A stretch of 64,000 bases of DNA from Heloderma charlesbogerti (Eukaryota > Chordata > Lepidosauria > Squamata > Helodermatidae), in contig JANEZZ010002704.1 of assembly GCA_026122225.1 (NCBI GenBank), positions 558,001 to 622,000 of the forward strand, in the 5' to 3' direction. How positions within the stretch are numbered: the stretch's first letter is position 1; the number at the start of each line of letters is the position of its first letter. Of the stretch, positions 33,611 through 43,789 are shown piece by piece. Below the pieces are notes generated by a model. That model saw nothing but the letters and a program-made list of their open reading frames with translations, had not been told where the DNA came from and ran no database searches. The position numbers and the translations under genes were made by a program.

Positions 33611-34294
33611 TAGGGATGTCACTTACCTTTTACGAAATTTGATTCGCGGTAGGGGGGAGGTGCTCCGTCCCTCCCCCCCAAATTCTGGCTGGGGGGGAGG
33701 CGTCCCGTCCCTCCCCCCCAAAATTCTGGCCAGGGGGGAGGCGCCCCGTCCCTCCCCCCCGAACTTCTGGCCGGGCGGGAGGCACCCCGTCCCTCCCGCC
33801 ACGAATCCTGGCCGGCCGGGTCTGCAAATGGCGGCGGCCATAGCTGCCGCCGTTTGCGTCCCTGCAGTCAGCCGTGATAGGCTACGTAAATGTTTACGTA
33901 GCCTATCACGGCTGAGTGGAAAAACAAACAAACCGCGCTTACGCAAATGGCGGTGCCCATGGGCGCCGCCATTTGCATTCCTTATTGTGGCACGTCCAGT
34001 CTATGTAAACATTTACGTAGACTATGGCGAAAATAAGGGGAATGCAAATAACGTAAATCTTTACGTAGCCTATCACGTTTGTTTGTTTTTTGAAACTTGG
34101 AAATGGCGGCGCCGCTGCCGCCAAACCGCCGCCAAACTGCTGCCAGAGCCGCCGCCGCCAGGGAGATTCGCCCAAGGTAAGTCCCGTCCCGGGGGGGCGG
34201 GGGGGGCAGACCATTTCGCCACTGATTTCGGGGGGCCGAATGCACTGGAATTCGGCCTCCCCGAGATTCGTGGCAAAATTCTCTGCCATCCCTA
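33611..34294 (-). mobile_element. Non-autonomous hAT-type element, TAGGGATG family, copy B (684 bp)
   Basis: Flanked by perfect duplications GTGAGAGC (33603-33610, 34295-34302) in the BovB C-terminal coding part. It is inverted relative to A: the TCACTTACC end is on the left and AAAATTCTCTGCCATCCCTA is on the right. It has GC-rich tandem blocks of CCCGTCCCTCCCCCC at 33650-33805, then palindromes GTGATAGGCTACG...CGTAGCCTATCAC (33873-33911) and AAATGGCGGTGCCCATGGGC (33945-33973). Part of the centre is deleted relative to A and C. Confidence 0.9.
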
Positions 34295-34677
34295 GTGAGA
34301 GCTGGACTATAAGGAAGGTTGAGCACCGAAGAATTGATGCTTTCGAACTGTGGTTCTGGAGAAGATCTTATGAGTCCCCTGGACTGCAAGGAGGTCAAAT
34401 CAGTCAATCCTAAAGAAAATCAACCCTGACTGCTCATTGGAAGGACAGATACTGAAGCTGAAGCTCAAGTATTTTGGTCACCTAATGCGAAGAGAAAACT
34501 CTCTGGAAAAGACCCTGATGCTGGGAAAGATTGAAAGCAAAAGGAGAAGGGGACAGCAAAGGATGAGATGGCTAGATAGCATCACTGATGCAATGAATAT
34601 GAACTTGTCTTGAGCACACTCCAGGAGAGAGCAGAGGACAGGAAGGCCTGGTGTGCTATGGTCCATGGGGTCACGAA

Positions 34678-35524
34678 TAGGGATGTCAGAGAATTCCGCC
34701 ATGGGTATTGGTGAGGCTGAATGCCAGTGCATTCAGCCCCCCGAAATCTGTGGTGGAACGGCCTGCCACCCCCCTGCGGATCCCCCCCGGGACGAGAGGT
34801 AACTGGGGCAGATGTTCCGGGCGGCGGCTCCGGCGGCAGCTGCAGTGGCTGGTCTTCTGACCAGCTGCCACTGCCGCCATTTGCAGTCTTGCCTTGTAAA
34901 AAACAAAAAGAACAAAAAATGATGTGATAGGCTACGTAAAGATTTACGTAGCCTATCATGGCTGGGTTAAAAAAGCACACACAAAAAACCGTGTACGCAA
35001 ATGGTGGCGGCTACGGCCACCGCCATTTCCGTTCCTTATTTTTGGCCTTCTTAGTCTACGTAAATATTTACATAGACTAAGACGGCGAAAATACGGGGAA
35101 CGCAAATAGCGTCCGCTATGCTATTTGCGTTCCCCTTATTTTCGCCGTCTTAGTCTACATAAATATTTACGTAGACTAAGACGGCCAAAAATAAGGAACG
35201 CAAATGGCGGCGGCCGTAGCCGCCATTTGTGTACGCGCATTTTGTTTTGTTTTTTTAAGCCAGACGTGATAGGCTATGTAAGTCTTTATGTAGCCTATCA
35301 CGGCTGACTACAGGGAAGCAAACAGCGGCGGTTACGGCCGCCGCTATTTGCATCCCTGCTAGCCAGTGGCCGGATATCCGGCTGCTGGCGGAGCCGGCCG
35401 GCAGCTCCGCGGAATCCCTGCAGAGCGGAGCCGGCCAGCCAGGATTCCGGGGGGAGGGACGGAGCGCCTCCCCCCCCCAGCGGAACCCGGCGGAGCCAGG
35501 TAAGAGAAGTTTCGTACATCCCTA
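34678..35524 (+). mobile_element. Non-autonomous hAT-type element, TAGGGATG family, copy C (847 bp)
   Basis: Ends TAGGGATGTCAGAGAATTCC and AAGTTTCGTACATCCCTA. It is flanked by GTCACGAA (34670-34677) and GTCATGAA (35525-35532), differing by one CpG-to-TpG change. Palindromes are arranged symmetrically about 35114: GTGATAGG (34924-34961 and 35265-35306), AAATGGTGGC/AAATGGCGGC (34999-35030 and 35201-35229), TAGTCTACG (35051-35082 and 35146-35181) and a central AACGCAAATAGCG hairpin (35099-35130). No transposase. Confidence 0.92.
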
Positions 35525-35566
35525 GTCATGAAGAGTCAGACACGACTTAACGACTGAACAACAACA

Positions 35567-35690
35567 ATCTTTAAACCGGAATCAAACAGGATAGCCTTTC
35601 AAATAGAGGACACCTTCAAATAGAGGAAGGTCCACTGGTATCCCTTCAAATAAAGTACTGTCCTCTGTGCAAGAGGACACATGGCCATTC
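35567..35690 (+). repeat. Family X, copy 3, right part
   Basis: It resumes after BovB with TCTTTAAACCGGA and ends in AGAGGACACATGGCCATT. AATAGAGGACACCTTC and AATAGAGGAAGGTCC form a short direct repeat, as in the copy at 54657. Confidence 0.65.
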
Positions 35691-35984
35691 TAGCTGAGTA
35701 AACTCCCCCCCAACACTTGATAGCACCGATCTTATTGATCTCAATTTAGACTCCTACTCTGTTCTTCCTATTCTGATAATTCCTGGTGTCCATGGTCAGA
35801 TGGGAGCATTTGCACAAGAAGGACAAGATGGCTACCTTGCTTGATAGATGGTTGTTCTCAAATAAACCTGAACTGCACCACTTTCAGAGTTTGTAAGAAG
35901 GAGATTGACAGGCTATGTTTCTTTCATGTACATCTTCCCATATATCTGTTGGCTTGGTTCTGCTCTTCTGGACCTGCACCAAAG
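35691..35984. other. Unassigned stretch
   Basis: Nothing recognised. Confidence 0.3.
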
Positions 35985-36148
35985 GGCTGGATGCTCCTGA
36001 TCTCGTCTGTTCTCAGAAGCTAAGCAGGGTCAGCCCTGGTTAGTACTTGGATGGGAGACCACCTGGGAATCAGGCTTCCTGCATTGAGCAGGGGCTTGGA
36101 CTCGATGGTCTTGTAGGCCCCTTCCAACTCTATGATTCAATGACACAC
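35985..36148 (+). mobile_element. 5S-rRNA-derived SINE with CR1-like tail, copy 2
   Basis: CTGATCTCGTCTGTTCTCAG, AGCTAAGCAGGGTCAGCCCT and GTTAGTACTTGGATGGGAGA follow 5S rRNA closely, covering its internal promoter boxes. After ACCACCTGGGAAT the sequence changes to GGGGCTTGGACTCGATGGTC and CCCCTTCCAACTCTATGATTC, the typical CR1 LINE 3' end. It is a chimeric SINE: a 5S pol III promoter plus a CR1 tail. It is not a functional 5S gene, since the 5' quarter is lost. Confidence 0.85.
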
Positions 36149-36258
36149 CACCCCCACCAATGGAAGAGGCAGGATGCAGCACAATGGGGATAAGACAGAA
36201 ATAAACACTACACATCCCTATCAGGTGAGTAGGGAAGTGCTGGTGACTGTGGTAACAA

Positions 36259-36997
36259 TAGGGATGTACGGATTCCCCACCGTCCCTTCTGGTGTGGAAT
36301 CTGCAGGGGAGGGGATCCGTTCCTCCCCCCCAGAATCCTTGCAGAGTGGAGCTACTCCGTGAGGATTCCACAGAGCAGAGGGCCGCCCCGTTCCGCCATC
36401 CGCATGCCCCGGATTCCCCTGTTTTTTTTCGGCTCCCCGAACTTATGAAAATAATTCCGTAAGTACTGCCGAAAAATCCTTTTCATGCGCCCGCTGTTGG
36501 TCTCCGTAAGGGTAAAGCATTTCGTGGGGATTCCTCATATAACCTCTGGTCACCTGACCTCACCAGACCTGTCCTGACCTGACCTCACCTGACCTCACCT
36601 CACTTCACCTATCCTGACCTCATTTTACCTCACCTCACTGGGCATGACCTCACCAGACCTGTCCTGACCTGACCTCACCGGACCTCACCTGATTTCACCG
36701 GACCTCACCTCCATAAACAGAAAAGATGGAGGATTTCCATGGACTTCGCGTCTCAGCCCCAGCGAAAGAAAGCCTCGGGTCACAGGGAAAATGCCTATTT
36801 ATTAAAAGGGTAAAGCCTTTCGTGTTCTTCCATTTCTGATTTACGGATTTATTTTCGTGATTATTTTCGTAAAATCCGCTGTTCGGCAGACAAAAAAAAA
36901 AGGGGTCCGCGTGAGCTCCAGTCTGGGTCGACCAGGCCACCCTGTTCTGAGGAGGATTCCCCATTTAAAATTTGTGTGGAATTCTCTGACATCCCTA
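36259..36997 (-). mobile_element. Non-autonomous hAT-type element, TAGGGATG family, copy E (739 bp)
   Basis: Starts TAGGGATGTACGGATTCC and ends GGAATTCTCTGACATCCCTA; flanked by perfect GGTAACAA duplications (36251-36258, 36998-37005). The termini are those of copies A-D, but the interior is different: no TACGTA palindromes, instead a minisatellite and TTTCGTAAAATCCG-type motifs. Orientation is assigned from the AGAATTCC end lying on the right. No transposase. Confidence 0.9.
36548..36714 (+). repeat. Minisatellite of CCTGACCTCA units inside copy E
   Basis: Irregular tandem units of 10 bp (CTGACCTCAC and variants CAGACCTGTC, CACCTCACTT). TGACCT occurs roughly eight times at spacings of 5 or about 10 bp. 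Confidence 0.9.
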
Positions 36998-37249
36998 GGT
37001 AACAAGTGTGAAATAGGAGGCAAGGGATCATAGGGGGCTGAGGTGGAATCACAAGATTGGGACCTGAATCTGTGCAATATCTTTGGGTAAACAAGAAGCA
37101 GCTTATTCTCTCCCCTTCCTCTTCCCCCTGTCACTACACAACAGAGTGCTCATTTACTTACAACTACAGCATCCTGATTGAAAAAGCAGAACATATCACC
37201 ACCCTGCCCCAGCCATGGTAAATGAACAGAAAGCTGTTTATTCAAACAG

Positions 37250-37330
37250 CGCCAACTGATAAGTGGTGCCTGAAAAAAGACGGACGATTATTTTCATATT
37301 GCCCCATGTGTGGAAAACCAGTCTACTTTG
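37250..37330 (+). CDS. CRIP-family LIM domain gene, exon with first zinc-binding half
   Basis: The exon is bounded by an acceptor-like TTCAAACAG (ending 37249) and a strong donor, TTTG|GTAAGT. Its frame reads TDKWCLKKDGRLFSYCPMCG followed by KPVYF. The CPMCGKPVYF block is the start of a CRIP-type LIM domain, a zinc-binding interaction module of small cytosolic or nuclear adaptor proteins. The exon ends one base into a codon, and G plus CT from 58315 gives Ala, continuing as AERKRSLGKD. That splice position, right after VYF, is where I recall it in vertebrate CRIP genes. The frame is also open upstream to an ATG at 37222 (preceded by TAA), so this could instead be a first coding exon starting MNRKLFIQ. 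The extra residues before the first Cys are unusual for CRIP1/2/3. Confidence 0.6.
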
Positions 37331-39285
37331 GTAAGTTTTTTTGTTCATAACTGTATTAAACTGTAGATTTCATGTGTTCATATCGGTAGACTGGATATCA
37401 AGGACTGTACTTGAGGCACTAGTGACAATAATAAGTCTGAAAACCTAATTTTTAAAAGATTAATCACTAGTGGGGACATTTTTTATTTGTATTCACTTGC
37501 TTCCTGAGTTGTTGCTCAAGAAGGTTGCCACAAAAAGGGGCTACGAAGTGTTTAGTAGTTTTGGCACAAATTCTTTCATAAGAGAATGGGCTGCTGGAAA
37601 AGTTGGGATGCCCCCTTCTAATTCAGTAAACACTGGCCTTTTTTCTTCTGGGTTCTGCCCGTCCATTGGCCACATCCTCTTTGCTAATTCTGTTTCTGGT
37701 GCTTGAAGTTAGACATGTCTTATGGAGGCGGTCTGAACAGAAGAATGAATGTCACATGACTACCTCATTAAACTCTGAGCTGTACACTGTTTCAGCAGAA
37801 CTGCCCAGTTGTTTGACCTTTGTTTTCCCACAAAGAATGTACATCCGATCCTAATTTTGAAGTCCTTCAGTATTGCTTTCATAGCCTCAAAAACAGTCTT
37901 CCTCCAATCCACCCTCCCCGTGCACCGAGAATTGTTCCTTTCTGTCAAAACGGCAATTCCTGTACTGAAATATATTTTGGCTGCTGTGCGGAACTATCCC
38001 ACTCATGTCAAGAGAAAACCTAAACATTGCAGAGCTTATCTTTTTAGATTATCATTCATTTAAAATAAATGAGAAAGCTGCATCCAAGAACAAGATAAAT
38101 AACAGGACTTACAATGTGGGCAACTTCTGTCAGTCCATCCAGGCAAAGTCAGAAAGCCTCCAGTAGACCTTTGTGATGGAAATAGCTGCAGAACCTGTGC
38201 TGCATCACAATTCCTTATGTTACAAAATCCTGTAGTTTCTTCAACAACAACCCACTGTATGGGTTGGGAGGAAATTGAGCAGGGCACAGAGGGAGCAGAA
38301 CGGAAAGTCTACCAGTCGCCCTGTGGAAATGTTCTTTTTCTCCATTTTATGGTTCTTCTCAGGTCCAGTGTGTTTAGTGAAACTAAACATGTGCAAGGAA
38401 TTAATTTCTGGGTTGAGATGGGCAGACCTTCCAAATTCCACTCTGGGTGTTGTCATTGTTGCACTGCAGATTCTGAGACAAATTGCTTCTAGTCTTTCAA
38501 AAAAATTAGGTAGGCTGTGCTAAGCCTTGCTGGACATGCCTGACAGAAACCCACGAAGCACTGCAGGCCTCTGAGTATAGAAGGGCAGCCTGAGGATGTG
38601 CACAGAACTGCAGAACTGTTTACCCCTAACTGCAGCCCAGTTGGATTGGAATTCAGCACTCTGCCTAATTTTGGAGTTCCTGGTGACTTCATTACATGGG
38701 AAAGCTGCCCCACAGATAGGGCAGACAGACTCCTATGCTGCTTTGCTGCATTCTGTTTTCCACATGAAGTGAGTATAATTCTGGGGGGAAAAGAAAGATC
38801 TGTACCACTTCTCCCCCCCACCCTGCCCCCAATGATTTCAACAGCAGAGGAGGTGTTCCCACATGCGTAAAGTATCTGGATCTACATCCAACAAATCTGG
38901 GAAAAGATTGTCAGTGTGGTACATCCAGAGTCTAAAGGTCTTTTCTCCCTAGTTGATCATTTTTGGCTCAATAAATGTACAGCTGCTACTCATTTGTTGT
39001 AGAGGATCCAAATATATTCCCTCAGAAGGCCTTTATGTTGTGGGAAGAAATGTATGCCTCCTTAACCCCAGAGAAATTTCACTTGTCTTATTGAAACTCC
39101 TTTTGCCTCCTTTGAAATTCCTCAGATGTTTCTTTCAAGAAGAAACCTTCAAACTCACCTTGAAATTTTGCTTCAGGCCTAATTGTGAAGATGTCAAGAT
39201 GCCAGCCTCAAGCAGCAGTTATTTTGTTACTGGGGAAATGTTTGTGTTCCCCTAGCTACCATGTATTCGTTTTTCATGCATTCAC
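37331..39285. other. Intronic unassigned stretch
   Basis: This lies within the inferred 21-kb intron. No element was recognised; overlapping short frames lack domains. Confidence 0.3.
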
Positions 39286-39289
39286 ATAA

Positions 39290-39690
39290 TGTAGTGGTCC
39301 CCGACCTCTTTGAGCTGGTGGGCACATTTGGAATTTTGAGAGTCATGGGTGCTCTCACAAAATGGCTGCCATGGGGGCCTTGCCCATTCATAAAATGGCA
39401 GCCATGGTAAGCATGGCCAGTCACAAAACTCTTGTTTCCCAGAAGGCAAACTGGTGAAAAGGCCCAAGAACCTAAGTACAGGGCAGAGGTGGGGGCTGAG
39501 GACCAAAACAAAAAAACACTCTTTTGAACCCAAATAAAGACGATACTGGAGGACAGCACTTCACTTTGCAGCAAGACAGCCTCCCAATTTTTTTAAAAAT
39601 AGTAATTTTAAGAAAATAAATAAAAAGCAGATGGAGCAAGGAACCTGGTTGGTGCCAAAAGAAGTCACTGGTGCCTGTGGGTATCAGACA
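39290..39690 (+). mobile_element. hAT-like non-autonomous element, family H
   Basis: It begins AGTGGTCCCCGACCTCTTTG, an end typical of hAT (Charlie-like) elements, then GGGCACATTTGGAATTTTGA and imperfect duplicates of AAAATGGC(T/A)GCCATGG. It closes around GGTGCCTGTGGGTATCAG. No transposase. Confidence 0.6.
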
Positions 39691-40039
39691 TAATGCATTC
39701 ATGTTATCCATTCACACTGGCATCAGGGGGCACTGGCCGTGTCCCCGACGCTGATGTGCCCAGTGGACACCCTGCCTCCAGGTGCAGCATGTGCATTAGT
39801 CAGAAAGGATTACTGAACATGTGAGGGGGTCGTATGAACACCACTGATGTCTATTGTTATCACAAAGGCTATGTAGAATGTGACCGTACATTTGGCATGG
39901 GCACCCGCTGGACAATCTACCACATATCAATGGTCATGATCACTATTTTCATGCCAGAAGTAGCTCTTGGACCCTCATTGGAGAGAACACGCACACACCC
40001 CACCCCTAAGCTGAAAGCGCACCCCAGAACCTTTAAAGT

Positions 40040-40179
40040 ATGGGTGGGAAAACATTTCCTAGTAAAGGGCAACATTCCCTTGGGAGTAATTGGCGGGGGG
40101 GCAAAGTCAGGAGTGGGGGCGATGTCAGAGCCAAACATGGCTGAAGCAACCCCTTTTTTCTCTCCCTTTCTGTCACCCA

Positions 40180-40213
<34 letters not shown>

Positions 40214-40375
40214 ACCCCTTTCTCTCTCTCTCTGCCTCTCCCTCTCTGACAGGAGAGGGACAGATCACTCTTGCCAGAGGTCTGAAAAGATCAACTGCAG
40301 AGGGCTTTTGAAATTGGGCCAAGGGCTGCATGCTGCACTAGGGCTGCTGGTTGCACACCCCTGCATGAAGCCTAC
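40040..40375 (-). mobile_element. DNA-element relic with (CT)n tract
   Basis: It runs from GGGCAACATTCCCTTGGG to GGTTGCACACCCCTG, the latter a hAT-type end. A (CT)n microsatellite at 40181-40250 dominates the middle and accounts for the Ser/Leu-rich short frame. Confidence 0.5.
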
Positions 40376-40540
40376 TGTTGGACACTTGGACCAGGAAGAC
40401 AAAAACCCAGAGAGCTATGAACCTCATGAGGTGACCATACTCTATCATTCCTATCTTATCCTTTTATTCTGTTTCTCAAACTGTTAATATGAACCTCTAT
40501 TTGTACAAGTATGCCATGGCCAATCCCCTCTCCCCTCAGA

Positions 40541-40755
40541 GTGTTTAATAATACTTTATATTACGACTGCAGTCTTCCCATGTATGCAACACTCTCCACA
40601 GACATCACAGTAATCCTTACAACTGTGTAAGGTAGACTAGTATTGTAATCTTTCTGTAATAGAGAAGACGGGGAAAAGTATAGCTTGCCTAAAGCCACCT
40701 AGTGAGTGCATGGCTGAAGTGAAATTTGAACTCAGGAGGGACTTCCCAGCTCATT
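40541..40755 (-). mobile_element. MIR/CORE-like SINE
   Basis: CTTGCCTAAAGCCACCTAGT, GAAATTTGAACTCAGGAGGG and AATCCTTACAACTGTGTAAGG in this order are the inverse of a MIR/CORE-SINE body and L2-like tail. Confidence 0.65.
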
Positions 40756-41365
40756 CTCATAACACGCTGCTGGTCTCTGTCGGTGTCCTGTTTAGCTCTG
40801 AGGGGAAAACCAGGGCAGGTGTTAACTGTGTGCAAATATCACAATATTGAGCATTCAGGAAGCCACAGTATTCAACAGGTGATGAGTGCTGCAGAAACAG
40901 GAAGAGCAGGCCACAGACAGGAAGTATCTAGCATGGTCAGGGTCTTTCACAGCCTGGATCAGCAGCAGAGGAAAAAGGAGATAAACCAGCCATCAAAGGC
41001 TGAACATGAGCAAAAGGAGGGCGGTAAATGCAATGGGAAAATTATTTTATGTGAAAAAAAACCTGCAGTTGTTGTCCAGTGCCTGCCAAGTGAGTTGTGA
41101 AAGGATTCTTCTGAGACCTTAATAGCCAGAGGTATGGATGCTCCCTTCACTGTACCTTCACTCTCCCATTGATGTTCATAACAAACACAGACAAAGAACT
41201 GAATGTCAGATGATTGCCTTTCCCTTTCCTATTTTTATGCATCCAAGAGTGCTGAGTAAACAACAAACATCCTGCATTGCTCCAAAAAATCTGGTGTGAA
41301 AGCTACTAGTACCCGTATGTTAACTGGTTCGAATTATTCAGAGCTGGCCATTAGGTTAGGGCTGA

Positions 41366-41505
41366 CTAAGGGTGTTTCTACACTAAGAAAAACCCCTGCA
41401 AAAATCAGCATCCTTTCCAGAGCTTCCTGCTTTCGGTTTCTTTGCGGGATTAGGAAGGGCTCCTTTACACAGCAAACATGTAGTTTGAACTGAGGGAGTG
41501 CCTTC
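41366..41505 (+). mobile_element. Possible DNA element with TTCTACACT end
   Basis: GGGTGTTTCTACACTAAGAA at the left and a TTTACACAGCAAAC motif at the right resemble the ends of the element near 14029. Weakly supported. Confidence 0.25.
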
Positions 41506-41614
41506 CTCCCTCCCTAGCATGTGTACAATGGAGCAGGGTGTGTGTGTCTTGTTTTTGTAGCTTTAATTTCTGCTGTTCTCTTTTCTCTCAGCCCCGAGGA
41601 AATCTCTGACTTAC

Positions 41615-41720
41615 TTCTGAGTAGACATAAAATGTAAGATTGTGCTGTAAGTCTGCAACCCTCGGCACACTTACTTGGGAGTAAGCCCCATTGAACTTAA
41701 TGGGGTGCTCTGAATCAACA
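41615..41720. mobile_element. Small palindromic element, GCAATCCTA family, copy 3
   Basis: ACTTACTTCTGAGTAGACAT and ACTTACTTGGGAGTAAGCCC plus the CCCATTGAACTTAATGGGG palindrome. It may be two overlapping copies. Confidence 0.5.
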
Positions 41721-42398
41721 GAGAACACTGCTTCTGAGCTTGGTGGAATGGGAGATCAGATGTGTCTCCCTTGGTTGCAGGGAGGCATTTTACCCTCTTC
41801 TCCCTCCAACTGAGAAATGTGCTCAAGCATTTACATGGCAGACGCCTGGGAACTGAGGAAAGTCCTTCCTCAGCATGGCTTGAGCGGAGGCAGGAGCTGC
41901 AACTGGCAGGTGATTCTTGCCCTCACACCTGTCAAATCTGCTCCTGCATGCCCCACTCCCATCCTCAATGCCTTCGTCACCCTGACCATGCATGCCCCCA
42001 GCAACTGAAAAGGAACGCTCACCGCAGGCAGACAGAGCAGTTTCACCTGCTATTGGAGAATTTCACGGGGAGGTCATGCACTCCTGTTCCATGGGCTGGA
42101 AAAAATACCACATTTTTTGCCTTTGGGGAAAATATGAGATAGGCTGGAGGAAATGGCGGGAGACACCCTGGAAGGTAACTCTAAAGAGCCCGCAAACTTC
42201 CATGACAGAGCCAACTCAATAGCAGGATAAAAGCTCCGTGTGATGAACCCCTAAGCCTGGACTTGGCTTTGTGCCCTCCAACCATCCAGATGTCTTGTCC
42301 CTCTCTGGTCTGAAAAGAATTTGTCTTACTGTAAAGTTGTGTAGCATTTAAGATTCTTCCTATTCTTATTAGTATATCACATTTGTATAATGCTTTAG

Positions 42399-42500
42399 AG
42401 CAGGAGTGTTGAACCTCTAGCCCCCTGGGCCAAATTTGGCCTACAAAGCCTCATACTCTGGCCCTCTGCACTTTCCCCAGACCACGGCCCCTCACTGTCC
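42399..42500 (+). mobile_element. hAT-like element fragment, family C
   Basis: AGCAGGAGTGTTGAACCTCT and GGGCCAAATTTGGCC mark a hAT-type left end; the rest is lost or unrecognisable. Confidence 0.5.
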
Positions 42501-43785
42501 CCACTCTGTGCCCTTCATGATCATCCTACTGGAGCGCCACCAGAGAAAGAGGAGAGCCATGCTGCTGTGAATAACCTGCAGGCAGTCAGGCGCTCACGTG
42601 ACCCCCAAAACTCCCCATACACGGCTGCTGCTGCTGCTGGAGAAAGAAGAAAGCTTCCAGATAAAGAAGGTAATCAGGCATATGCACACCCCAGCCACAG
42701 AGCACAGCACCCAGCACAGCACTTTGGAACTCTGGTTTGGCCTCCGAGCTCATGAGTACACCTGAAAAGGGGGGTTGGGAATAGGAGGAAGGAAGGCACA
42801 GAGGGCAAGAACGGAGCAAGCTGGTGGGCAGGTTTGCAAGAGGGGGTGAGTGTTAATTTGGTAATTTGGTTCTGTTTAGTTTGCCGATGCTTCGCACAGA
42901 TTTCAGAATCTAGATCACCTGGGTTTGGAACATCCCAGAGAGTAACCAAGCCAGGTCTAAATAGACAAAACATTACCACAGAATTCAACTAGAATGCATT
43001 AAATATGGGAAGTTGCGGAATCTGATGGCTAGCATGGTGGTTCCATGAGCATAATTCAGAAGCTTTGTGACTGCATTAGCAGCAATGAAAGAAATTGTAA
43101 CATAAATCTGAGATTAACTGAAAGGCATGCAGTTGACAAAAAAGGCACTACAAAAGTAGCAAGGAAAGTAGCTAATGAACCACTTGCATAGCTGGTTGAA
43201 TAATGTGACTTTCCCCACAATACCCTCTTGGACTCTACGTGCATTTAAAAAGCTAAACTAAAATGTGCTAAATAATCTAACTTCAACTTGACTTCGTCCT
43301 GCGCACTACTTGAATGTGAAAAACTAAGGTGAAGCATTACTACGTGTGTAAACAGATCTGGCACCTAAAGAGTTACACATAGAACCTAAAGTGAGAAATA
43401 AAAGTCGCTAAACCACAATCTAAAAAGTTGGCTAAAAAGCTTCGGAACCTAAGGGGTCAATTTATGTGTCACTACTAGATGTGTCTCAACTTTAGGAAAG
43501 ACTCCTTATGAATGTTTATAAATCTTACCTTCAGAAATTAGTCAAAGTCCCAAGTTCAGAAAGTATTCCAAGTCCTAACTTCAGAAAATAAAGGGTTAAC
43601 ATTGGCTCAGAGTCAAAGTACAAAAACAGTTAACTAAGCCTAAGTGTCAAAGAGATCCATAGTTACTCAGGCTCTGGGTCCGATCGTCTAACAAGGATCA
43701 GAAGTGAAGGAGTAAAACTGAAGCCAGTCCATAGCAAAGACAAGAGAAAGAAAGATCCCATGCTGCATGAACTTTAATACCCTTG
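42501..43785. other. Unassigned non-coding stretch
   Basis: Contains a (GCT)5 patch at 42622-42640 and, at 43500-43720, several near-repeats of AAGTC(C)TAACTTCAG-type sequence. No element or exon was established. Confidence 0.3.
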
Positions 43786-43789
43786 TTCT

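Larger units (their letters stand above)
33479..35566 (+). mobile_element. 5'-truncated BovB LINE, 3' fragment carrying two hAT insertions
   Basis: The BovB portions are 33479-33610, 34303-34677 and 35533-35566 plus the duplicated sites. They encode LLLGRKAM-like, YGCESWTIRKVEHRRIDAFE and LMLGKIESKRRRGQQRMRWL blocks, then the tail AGAGTCAGACACGACT and (ACA)n. Flanking duplications ATCTTTAAACCAGA (33465-33478) and ATCTTTAAACCGGA (35567-35580) mark target-primed insertion into family X. Only about the last 540 bp of BovB were copied. Confidence 0.88.

Noticed and set aside
33597..34295. 232-residue frame
   Set aside because: It coincides with hAT copy B; composition and position show a translated non-coding transposon, not a gene.
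35985..36148. Possible 5S rRNA gene
   Set aside because: The 5' quarter is missing, the sequence diverges, and a CR1 LINE tail replaces the 3' end and terminator.
36209..36222. CACATCCCTA at 36209-36218, resembling a TAGGGATG element right end
   Set aside because: No matching start with an 8-bp duplication was found upstream.
39834..40487. 217-residue frame
   Set aside because: It crosses a (CT)n microsatellite and a DNA-element relic, contains no domain, and has overlapping frames on the other strand.
42567..42668. Frame with polyalanine and a GTAATC donor-like site
   Set aside because: The polyalanine comes from a short (GCT)n tract, and the acceptor context is poor.
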